From an uncultured Cohaesibacter sp. (lineage in GTDB: Bacteria; Pseudomonadota; Alphaproteobacteria; Rhizobiales; Cohaesibacteraceae): a stretch of 64,000 nucleotides of DNA. Below are positions 56,590-64,000 of this stretch, piece after piece; positions within the stretch are counted from its first letter, which is position 1, and every line of letters begins with the position of its first letter. Under the pieces are notes generated by a model, which was given only the letters and a program-made list of their open reading frames with translations, did not search any database and was not told where the DNA came from. The position numbers were made by a program, and so were the translations under genes. The stretch lies in the NCBI RefSeq assembly GCF_963664735.1, contig NZ_OY761553.1, positions 2,929,303 to 2,993,302 on the forward strand, read 5' to 3'.

Positions 56590-59142
56590 TCAGGCTACGG
56601 ATTTATTGAAAGAATCCAGCTGTGGCAGGACTTTATCGGGAGGGCCGTTCATGATTATCTGCCCTTCATGCAACACCAGAATACGGTCTGCCATCTTCAT
56701 GTGGCTTGGGCGTTGGGTCGTAAAGAGTATTGTCGCGCTGCCTCGCAGGCGGTCCAGATGCGCCATAAATTTCTTGTCTGTTTCAAAGTCCAGATAGTTG
56801 GCAGGCTCGTCCAGGAAATAATAGGTCGCCGATTTACTGAAACTGCGGCAAAGCAACAGCTTTTGCATGAGCATATCCGACATCTGATGGACAACCTCTG
56901 CCTTGAGGCGTGTGTTCAGGCCCTCGGGCAAATCCGGATGATCGGCCGGAACGTTAAACGTCTCCATCAGATCTTTCATCTTGGCAAGATCTGTTTGCGG
57001 ATCGTTCAGATGGAAATTCTGCTCCACCGTGCCATAGAAGAAAGTCGCGTTATCCGGTTGGTAGCTGATTTCAAACCTCAGCTCGCCCAGATCGATCTGC
57101 CGAATATCCAGATGGTCAAACCCAACAGCACCAGCAACCGGACGATATAGGCCGGCCAACAGCTTGAGGAGTGTGGTTTTTCCGCCGCCGCTTGGCCCGG
57201 TTATGGCGACGATCTCTCCGGGGTTGATCACGATGTTGGCGCTCTTGATCGCGGCATCGGCAGCCTGAGGATATCGGAAAGCAAGATTCTTGGTTGATAT
57301 GAACCCCTTGAATTGCCGTGAAATACTCGGCACCACGCCCGGCACCCGCTCGGGCTGCGTGCGCATCAGGTTGTTCACCATGCGCACCGCTTCGATCAGT
57401 TTTCCAATACGGGACAAACTGAGAAATGCGTTCTGAAGAGGAGCCAGGACACGCCAGATCAGAGCCATGATGGCAATCAGACCGCCAACACCAAGATCCC
57501 CTTCCATGACCATGATGGTACCCGTTCCCAGCGTGGTGATACCGGCTGCCATGGAAAGAGCCTGGCTGATGGTTTGCACCTGTCGCGAAAAATGCAGGGC
57601 TCTGAAATCTAATGCGGCAAAGCTGGCCGATGCATCTTCATAGCGTTTTTGCCAGATTTCCTCTCCCCCGACATTCTTGATTTCGCGGTGCATCAGAAAC
57701 AGTTCCATCATGATGTTCTGTTTCTTCGACTTGGCATCACCCGATTGCATGGTCTGGCGTTTGGCGATGGGCACGGTAACCAGGGCAAGGATCGCATACA
57801 GGACCACCAGCATGGACGGAATAGCCGCGATCCAGCCGCCAATCAGCGCGATGGCCGTAATGAAAACCAGAACGAAGGGCAGATCCAGAACTGCGGTTCC
57901 GAACGAGCCTAAAAAGATTTCCCGCAGTTTTTCAAACTGCCTCAGGCGTGCCAGCTGCGACCCCATGGAGGCGTTTTGAACCATGGTGTAAGGCAGATAG
58001 AGCAATCTTTGAAAGACTTCGACCGAAAGCGCGGTATCAAATCTTGCTCCGATATAGGCAAGGATACGGGTTCTCAGCGCCCTTAAGGCATAGTCTGCGG
58101 CGACAATCATGCCGACGCCAAAGACGAACATCATCAAGCTGGTAGGAGCTTTTGACGGGATCGCATAGCCATAAACAGTCATGATGAAAATCGGCACGGC
58201 CATCGCCGCCAGGTTGATTCCGAAGTTGATCACGAACAAAGAGAAGAACAGCTTGCGGAACGATGCTGCCGCATGGGTGACCCAGCCGAAGGACTGAATG
58301 AAGCGCGTGCGATTGGAAACATCAAGCGGTTTTACATGATAGATGACTTCTGGCTGGGATGGACAGGCAATGGTCTCTTCCTCACCCGTCAGCCCGTTGA
58401 AGCAAACCGCAGTTTCTGCGCCATAGTCAACCGAGAGAATGATGCGGACAATACCGGTTTCATCTTTGTAGAGGCACGGAAGCTTTTCTTCCGACAACCG
58501 GTTAAGGCGCACTTCATCTGCAATGGCAACATAGTTCAGCCGCGTGAAAACCGCCCTGAGACCGGTGATGTCATGCACTGTGTTGAAATGCGGAAGCACC
58601 TGCGCCAGATGTCTGCCGCTGCCACCCCATCCAACCAAAGCAAGCAGGACCTGAACACAGCGCCCCGCAGAGCTTTGATAATCTATGCCCGACCATCGTT
58701 CGGAAATGCCCAGCCGCTGTTCGAAATCCGAAAATGGCACCTGCTGAGCATATTGATCGTCATAATCGGGGCGCTCGATTGCGTCATCCCCTTGGTCAAA
58801 TATCAGGCCTTGCTCGCTTGTTTGCGTAACATCATCATGATGAAGCACGGCGGCACGAGGCTCGCCAGTCTCCAGATCCTCAGACAGATGATGATCGGCG
58901 GAATAGTCCGCCAGCTCCGACAGGCTTATGTCGCCTTCCCCAAGCCTATGGGCAACATCAGATAAGGACGCTCCCTCAAGGTCATTCTTTGAAGGCTGCT
59001 TGAGCAATAGCGGTTTGCCGCGCTTTTTGCTCTTGTTGCTGCGTTTGGCAGGAACAATCGGCTTGATATCTATTTTGGGAGTGACGTCGTTTAAAGACTG
59101 GTTCCCCGTAGCCTCGTCGATCCTTGTCCTATCCTCGCTCAT
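56590..59142 (-). CDS. Type I secretion ABC transporter with C39-like domain, degenerate NBD
   Basis: 850 residues. An acidic and basic disordered extension about 1-145 precedes a C39-peptidase-like domain about 150-275. This keeps Q-x5-C (QSSAGRC) but lacks the catalytic histidine seen in NHFVVL of proteases. Six-helix ABC exporter domain about 290-560. The NBD has an intact Walker A (ITGPSGGGKTTLLKLLAG) and YYFLDEP Walker B. The signature normally LSGGQ is MSDMLMQ, and the H-loop histidine is Q (TTQRPSH). ATPase chemistry must rely on a partner. It overlaps the partner gene upstream by ATGA. It would pair with the second ABC subunit. Confidence 0.88.
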   Translation of the reverse strand: MSEDRTRIDEATGNQSLNDVTPKIDIKPIVPAKRSNKSKKRGKPLLLKQPSKNDLEGASLSDVAHRLGEGDISLSELADYSADHHLSEDLETGEPRAAVLHHDDVTQTSEQGLIFDQGDDAIERPDYDDQYAQQVPFSDFEQRLGISERWSGIDYQSSAGRCVQVLLALVGWGGSGRHLAQVLPHFNTVHDITGLRAVFTRLNYVAIADEVRLNRLSEEKLPCLYKDETGIVRIILSVDYGAETAVCFNGLTGEEETIACPSQPEVIYHVKPLDVSNRTRFIQSFGWVTHAAASFRKLFFSLFVINFGINLAAMAVPIFIMTVYGYAIPSKAPTSLMMFVFGVGMIVAADYALRALRTRILAYIGARFDTALSVEVFQRLLYLPYTMVQNASMGSQLARLRQFEKLREIFLGSFGTAVLDLPFVLVFITAIALIGGWIAAIPSMLVVLYAILALVTVPIAKRQTMQSGDAKSKKQNIMMELFLMHREIKNVGGEEIWQKRYEDASASFAALDFRALHFSRQVQTISQALSMAAGITTLGTGTIMVMEGDLGVGGLIAIMALIWRVLAPLQNAFLSLSRIGKLIEAVRMVNNLMRTQPERVPGVVPSISRQFKGFISTKNLAFRYPQAADAAIKSANIVINPGEIVAITGPSGGGKTTLLKLLAGLYRPVAGAVGFDHLDIRQIDLGELRFEISYQPDNATFFYGTVEQNFHLNDPQTDLAKMKDLMETFNVPADHPDLPEGLNTRLKAEVVHQMSDMLMQKLLLCRSFSKSATYYFLDEPANYLDFETDKKFMAHLDRLRGSATILFTTQRPSHMKMADRILVLHEGQIIMNGPPDKVLPQLDSFNKSVA

Positions 59143-60950
59143 GCGGCACCTCCAAGCGCAGACTTGGCCGCTTCGGCAGGGCTCTGAGCCTGTGCTTTTG
59201 CAGGCAGTGAGGCGGTATCAAGGATCTGTAAACCTCCGTCCTTGAGAATATATTTCTCATCAGCCAGCGACAGGAAGGACGGTCTGTTTGACAGGAAGAC
59301 AATCGTCATACTGCCACGCAACTCTTCCAGCCCCTTGCGCAACAGGGCGTCCGAGCGTTGGTCCAGCAGTCCATTTGCCTCTTCCAAAATGAGAACCTGC
59401 GGTTTTTGGGCAATGGCACGGGCAATGCAGATTCTCTGGCGGAAACTGGGCGGTAAAGCCTCGTTGCCCCCCATACCCAGCGTCATGTCATAGCCATAGG
59501 GCAGCAACTGGATATCATTTTCCAAACCGATCAACTGAGCTGCATATCGCGCTTGCTGCAGCCCTTCCCTCGGATTGAACAGAGTGAGATTTTCAAGAAT
59601 TGTACCGCTGAAGATCGCCGGGCTATTGGGCACATAGGCAATCTCTCTTGCTGTATTTGCAGCGACCAGCGCGTCAAGCGGCTGGCCTCCGATGGTCACA
59701 TGGCCCGCATCCGGCATGACCTTGGCACGTAACATGCGAAGAAAATGATGGTCGTCGCTCACCTCATTGCCCCGAATGCCGATAATGGCTCCGTGGGGAA
59801 TGGTCATCGAAATGTGATAATCAGCAAGTTCATCACCCATACGGGATTTGATGACCACATCCTTCAGCTCGATATCCCCGCTGGACAATTCAATTTTTGG
59901 ATTGATCTTGTTTGGCTCCGGATTGATCGACAGCAATTCATCGACATTCTGTTTGACCAGATCAAAGTTGCTCAGCTCGCTCCAGGAACGAATGGACCGG
60001 ACCAACACTTCCACAGCACGGCCGCCAAGCAAAAGGCAGCAGGCCAGCGAACCGATGGATTGCGTTCCTTCGATCACGAGCAGGGCCCCGCTTGACACGA
60101 TCGTTATCATGGTGATGGAAGCGAAGGATGCGCTGAGCGACTGTGTCGCTCCGTCCAGCTTGACCGAGCGGTGAAACGCAACAGCAATCGACTCTTGCAG
60201 CCTTTCATAACGGCGCATCATTTGGGGCTCGCAGGCCATCGTCTTGATGGCTTCTATGCCGGACAGCGCCTCGATGACAAAGTCATATTTTCTGCGATCC
60301 AGTTGCTGGCGCTCATCCTGCAAATCCTGAATTGCCCTTGCCCGCACAAGCAAGCGCCATGCAAATAGCGAGAAGACGCAGACAAGCAGCCCCGCGATCA
60401 GCGGGCTGACAATCGCCATGACGCCAAGAAAGATGAAAATGAAGGGCAGATCCACCAAGCCCATGCGCGCTGGACCGGCAAACATTCTGGCTGTTACCGA
60501 AAGGGCATTCATACGGTCAATATGGGTACTGGCTGGATTCTTTTCCAAAGCTTCCGGGGTCGCGTTCAAGACGCGCTGGATCGCCTCGACGCCGGAAATA
60601 TAGTCGATATAGGAAGAAGACCATCCTGAAATGTGAGACCGAACGACCTTGAGCAGGGTGTCCACGACCAGCACGACAACCAGACCTGATATCAAATAGA
60701 ACAAAGTGGAGTAGGAATGATTCGGAATGATGCGGTCGTAAATCTGAAGAATGACCAACGGCATCCCAAGACCAAGCATGTTGATGACAAAGGAGGCTGC
60801 CATGATCCGCTTAGGAACACGCACCTGTTCAGCAAACCAGGTGCTTTTCAGGGATTTTGGCGGCTGAAATACGTCATGAAAGCGCAAAACGCCTGCTTTG
60901 AAAGCAGCGATTGGGCCTTTCGATCTTTCAGCCTCGGAACCAGTCGTCAT
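59139..60950 (-). CDS. Type I secretion ABC transporter with non-canonical NBD
   Basis: 603 residues. Six membrane helices about 50-320 (WFAEQVRVPKRIMAASFVINM). The NBD has no P-loop lysine: the Walker A position reads GIRGNEVSDDHHFLRML. The signature is LPPSFRQR instead of LSGGQRQR. Walker B is VLILEEANGLLD, and the H-loop histidine is N (LSNRPSF). The stop overlaps the start of the other ABC gene by ATGA (59139-59142). It is the first gene of the secretion operon and divergent from the giant adhesin. It is expected to form a heterodimer with the 850-residue protein. Confidence 0.87.
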   Translation of the reverse strand: MTTGSEAERSKGPIAAFKAGVLRFHDVFQPPKSLKSTWFAEQVRVPKRIMAASFVINMLGLGMPLVILQIYDRIIPNHSYSTLFYLISGLVVVLVVDTLLKVVRSHISGWSSSYIDYISGVEAIQRVLNATPEALEKNPASTHIDRMNALSVTARMFAGPARMGLVDLPFIFIFLGVMAIVSPLIAGLLVCVFSLFAWRLLVRARAIQDLQDERQQLDRRKYDFVIEALSGIEAIKTMACEPQMMRRYERLQESIAVAFHRSVKLDGATQSLSASFASITMITIVSSGALLVIEGTQSIGSLACCLLLGGRAVEVLVRSIRSWSELSNFDLVKQNVDELLSINPEPNKINPKIELSSGDIELKDVVIKSRMGDELADYHISMTIPHGAIIGIRGNEVSDDHHFLRMLRAKVMPDAGHVTIGGQPLDALVAANTAREIAYVPNSPAIFSGTILENLTLFNPREGLQQARYAAQLIGLENDIQLLPYGYDMTLGMGGNEALPPSFRQRICIARAIAQKPQVLILEEANGLLDQRSDALLRKGLEELRGSMTIVFLSNRPSFLSLADEKYILKDGGLQILDTASLPAKAQAQSPAEAAKSALGGAA

Positions 60951-61227
60951 TCAAGCGCTCATGCAATTTTTCGCTGCTGATTTTGGTTTCAAGCAGGGCG
61001 GTGTGTTAACAGTAGTTTCCAAACTCCTTCTATAAGAAGCCAACTCTCTTGATCTTTTCTTAACCAACTTTGCATTTTTTTAGACATTTCAGAAGTAAAC
61101 GCACCTCAAATCCCCCCTTAACCCAATTCTAACCAACTTCCGAAACAGCCGATTAAGCACGACCACTATAGGTTCAAAGCCATATGCCTTGTGATCGAAG
61201 GCGGAATTCTGTTAAGGAAAACTGGCA

Positions 61228-64000
61228 ATGGCTGACACCGGAACCCATGACGCAAAAACCGAAGCGACCTTACAAAAATTTGAGTCGAACCGAGTTCAAC
61301 AAAATCTGCAGAAAGCAGAAGTAAGCAAAGCGAGTGATTACGATACCGGTGATCGTATTGCCTTACGTCAGGATATCCTGAATCCAAACCTTCATTACGG
61401 ACTTCTCAATGAAGACGAAGTTCTGTTACCAGATTCCCAATCCGGTTCGGCAGAGACCGGGGCTGCAAACACCTCATCCAGCCCGATTTCTTCGGGTGAC
61501 ACATTAACTGCATTACACTCGAACGCGGTTGCCTCCACTGCACCATCGTCACTTTCCGGATTGTCAGCCCTGGATAGTGCGATCGCAGATGAGCCGCAAA
61601 GCCCGATTCTATCGATCAACAACGCTTCCCTGAACGAACCCATATCCGATGTGGATTTGTCAGATGGTGCCGGGGTTGTCCTGCCGACCATGCAAAGCGG
61701 TCGAAGCGATACCGGTTCGGCGTCTGGTGGGTCAATCGCGCCTGTCGCGGAAAGTGATGAAGCAGATGCTGCGAACAACCCCGTTGTTGCCCAGGACGAT
61801 AGTGAAAGCACCACCGAGAATGCGACCCTTTCGAGCACGGTGACGGCCACGGACCTTGACGGGGACAGCATTACCTACAGCCTTGATGGCCAGCCAGCCG
61901 AGGGCTCGGTCAGCTTCAACGCCGATGGCTCCTACAGCTTTGAGCCGGGCACCGACTTTGATGATCTGGCCGCTGACGAGACACGGGAAGTCTCCTTCTC
62001 CTTTACCGCCAGTGATGGCAATGGCTCAACCGATCAGGGCACCGTCACCATTGTGGTCACCGGCACCAATGATGCCCCCACGGCGGTGGATCTTTCCGCC
62101 TCCAGCGTGGATGAGAATAGTGCGGGCGCCGTCATCGGCACCCTCTCCACCACCGATGTGGACACCAATGACACCCACAGCTACACGGTTGATGATGCCC
62201 GTTTCGAGGTTGTCGAGCAGGATGGCGACTATGTGCTCAAGCTCAAGGATGGCGTTTCCCTTGACCATGAGACCGAGGCATCCGTCACCGTAACCGTTAC
62301 CTCGACAGACAATAATGGAGCTTCAACATCCGAAGCCTTTGATATCTCTGTTGCCGACCTTAATGAAGCGGTCACCGCTGATAACAGCACCGAGGGCACC
62401 ACCGAGAATGCGACCCTTTCAAGCACGGTGACGGCCACGGACCTTGACGGGGACAGCATTACCTACAGCCTTGATGGCCAGCCAGCCGAGGGCTCGGTCA
62501 GCTTCAACGCCGATGGCTCCTACAGCTTTGAGCCGGGCACCGACTTTGATGATCTGGCCGCTGACGAGACACGGGAAGTCTCCTTCTCCTTTACCGCCAG
62601 TGATGGCAATGGCTCAACCGATCAGGGCACCGTCACCATTGTGGTCACCGGCACCAATGATGCCCCCACGGCGGTGGATCTTTCCGCCTCCAGCGTGGAT
62701 GAGAATAGTGCGGGCGCCGTCATCGGCACCCTCTCCACCACCGATGTGGACACCAATGACACCCACAGCTACACGGTTGATGATGCCCGTTTCGAGGTTG
62801 TCGAGCAGGATGGCGACTATGTGCTCAAGCTCAAGGATGGCGTTTCCCTTGACCATGAGACAGAGGCATCCGTCACCGTAACCGTTACCTCGACAGACAA
62901 TAACGGGGCTTCAACATCCGAAGCCTTTGATATCTCTGTTGCCGACCTTAATGAAGCGGTCACCGCTGATAACAGCACCGAGGGCACCACCGAGAATGCG
63001 ACCCTTTCGAGCACGGTGACGGCCACGGACCTTGACGGGGACAGCATTACCTACAGCCTTGATGGCCAGCCAGCCGAGAGCTCGGTCAGCTTCAACGCCG
63101 ATGGCTCCTACAGCTTTGAGCCGGGCACCGACTTTGATGATCTGGCCGCTGACGAGACACGGGAAGTCTCCTTCTCCTTTACCGCCAGTGATGGCAATGG
63201 CTCAACCGATCAGGGCACCGTAACCATTGTGGTCACCGGCACCAATGATGCCCCCACGGCGGTGGATCTTTCCGCCTCCAGCGTGGATGAGAATAGTGCG
63301 GGCGCCGTCATCGGCACCCTCTCCACCACCGATGTGGACACCAATGACACCCACAGCTACACGGTTGATGATGCCCGTTTCGAGGTTGTCGAGCAGGATG
63401 GCGACTATGTGCTCAAGCTCAAGGATGGCGTTTCCCTTGACCATGAGACCGAGGCATCCGTCACCGTAACCGTTACCTCGACAGACAATAATGGAGCTTC
63501 AACATCCGAAGCCTTTGATATCTCTGTCGCCGACCTTAATGAAGCGGTCACCGCTGATAACAGCACCGAGGGCACCACCGAGAATGCGACACTTTCGAGC
63601 ACGGTGACGGCCACGGACCTTGACGGGGACAGCATTACCTACAGCCTTGATGGCCAGCCTGCCGAGGGCTCGGTCAGCTTCAACGCCGATGGCTCCTACA
63701 GCTTTGCGCCGGGCACCGACTTTGATGATCTGGCCGCTGACGAGACACGGGAAGTCTCCTTCTCCTTTACCGCCAGTGATGGCAATGGCTCAACCGATCA
63801 GGGCACCGTAACCATTGTGGTCACCGGCACCAATGATGCCCCCACGGCGGTGGATCTTTCCGCCTCCAGCGTGGATGAGAATAGTGCGGGCGCCGTCATC
63901 GGCACCCTCTCCACCACCGATGTGGACACCAATGACACCCACAGCTACACGGTTGATGATGCCCGTTTCGAGGTTGTCGAGCAGGATGGCGACTATGTGC
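61228..64000 (+). CDS. Giant VCBS/cadherin-like repeat adhesin, N-terminal part
   Basis: Starts at ATG 61228 with AAGGA 8-12 nt upstream and stays open to the window end, at least 924 residues. The first ~190 residues are Ser/Asp-rich, low in hydrophobicity and have no signal peptide, as for type I secretion substrates. From about residue 196 come near-identical 196-residue units. Each holds a VCBS/tandem-95-like Ig domain (ATDLDGDSITYSLDG, FSFTASDGNGSTDQG, VTGTNDAPTAVDL) and a cadherin-like domain (VDENSAGAVIGTLS, DDARFEVVEQDGDYVLKL). It is presumably the substrate of the divergent type I system and would act in adhesion. The C-terminal secretion signal lies beyond the window. Confidence 0.88.
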   Translation, partial: MADTGTHDAKTEATLQKFESNRVQQNLQKAEVSKASDYDTGDRIALRQDILNPNLHYGLLNEDEVLLPDSQSGSAETGAANTSSSPISSGDTLTALHSNAVASTAPSSLSGLSALDSAIADEPQSPILSINNASLNEPISDVDLSDGAGVVLPTMQSGRSDTGSASGGSIAPVAESDEADAANNPVVAQDDSESTTENATLSSTVTATDLDGDSITYSLDGQPAEGSVSFNADGSYSFEPGTDFDDLAADETREVSFSFTASDGNGSTDQGTVTIVVTGTNDAPTAVDLSASSVDENSAGAVIGTLSTTDVDTNDTHSYTVDDARFEVVEQDGDYVLKLKDGVSLDHETEASVTVTVTSTDNNGASTSEAFDISVADLNEAVTADNSTEGTTENATLSSTVTATDLDGDSITYSLDGQPAEGSVSFNADGSYSFEPGTDFDDLAADETREVSFSFTASDGNGSTDQGTVTIVVTGTNDAPTAVDLSASSVDENSAGAVIGTLSTTDVDTNDTHSYTVDDARFEVVEQDGDYVLKLKDGVSLDHETEASVTVTVTSTDNNGASTSEAFDISVADLNEAVTADNSTEGTTENATLSSTVTATDLDGDSITYSLDGQPAESSVSFNADGSYSFEPGTDFDDLAADETREVSFSFTASDGNGSTDQGTVTIVVTGTNDAPTAVDLSASSVDENSAGAVIGTLSTTDVDTNDTHSYTVDDARFEVVEQDGDYVLKLKDGVSLDHETEASVTVTVTSTDNNGASTSEAFDISVADLNEAVTADNSTEGTTENATLSSTVTATDLDGDSITYSLDGQPAEGSVSFNADGSYSFAPGTDFDDLAADETREVSFSFTASDGNGSTDQGTVTIVVTGTNDAPTAVDLSASSVDENSAGAVIGTLSTTDVDTNDTHSYTVDDARFEVVEQDGDYV
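61813..64000 (+). repeat. 588-bp tandem repeats within the adhesin gene
   Basis: Units start at 61813, 62401, 62989 and 63577, the last cut by the window edge after 424 bp. Units 1-3 and the visible part of 4 differ at only a few bases, for example Glu to Ala (FEPGT to FAPGT) in unit 4 and Gly to Ser (PAEG to PAES) in unit 3. High identity over 588 bp implies recent duplication or gene conversion. Minus-strand frames inside the array are shadows. Confidence 0.95.

Noticed and set aside
62026-62459. Minus-strand open frames inside the repeat array (80 and 76 residues, recurring)
   Set aside because: They recur at each 588-bp unit as mirror images of the adhesin frame, without ribosome sites or family features.
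61813-64000. Possible CRISPR array from regularly repeated sequence
   Set aside because: Repeat units are 588 bp and coding in one frame, with no short repeat-spacer pattern. It is a protein repeat.

Overview
The window looks like the chromosome of a marine or host-associated alphaproteobacterium, most likely in the Hyphomicrobiales (Rhizobiales) sphere. The markers are RegB/RegA (ActS/ActR), MmcB, a DUF2852 protein, a BA14K protein, an NDUFA9-type complex I-associated protein, UppP, a MaoC-phosphotransacetylase fusion with AckA, an FMN riboswitch on a RibN-type transporter, and TAXI-type TRAP transport. Glycyl-radical, Pta-AckA and PTS genes suggest a facultatively fermentative life, as in Cohaesibacter-like bacteria. 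The genus is a guess.

Layout. 1-12.1 kb: end of uppP, two RNA methyltransferases, a chemoreceptor, malonyl-CoA decarboxylase, UDP-glucuronate 4-epimerase, ackA-pta, a BA14K protein and UDP-glucose dehydrogenase. 12.7-24.7 kb: a glycyl radical enzyme (GRE) with its activase, bordered by GntR and XRE-cupin regulators, then divergently a 2-hydroxyacid dehydrogenase, an AlsBAC-like sugar ABC transporter, a LacI regulator and a Gfo/Idh oxidoreductase. Two identical 14-bp palindromes mark probable LacI operators. 25.0-33.7 kb: a small secreted protein and a hexitol-type PTS operon (PfkB kinase, an unusually long zinc dehydrogenase, EIIA-HPr-EI fusion, MtlA-like EIICB, separate EIIA) with a divergent DeoR regulator. 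34.1-37.9 kb: TAXI-TRAP transporter and the stump of an IlvD/Edd dehydratase. 38.4-48.3 kb: tRNA-Leu(CAG), NDUFA9-like protein, GH20 hexosaminidase, FMN riboswitch-ribN, DUF2852, regB/regA, mmcB and a BaiN-type flavoprotein. 48.4-64.0 kb: an RpfC-like hybrid kinase, a REC-PAS-GGDEF-EAL protein, TolC, HlyD, two unusual type I secretion ABC proteins and, divergently, a giant repeat adhesin that runs off the window.

Two regions stand out. The GRE carries C-G-C-V-V-P where eliminase-type GREs have G-C-V-E, so its chemistry is not obvious, and it adjoins a sugar-uptake regulon. At the right end, a DSF-receptor-like kinase and a c-di-GMP enzyme lie beside a secretion system whose two ABC subunits both lack canonical signature and H-loop motifs, next to a surface protein made of almost identical 588-bp repeats. 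Together they suggest a regulated adhesion or biofilm locus.

All calls come from reading the sequence and from remembered family features. No database search was run.
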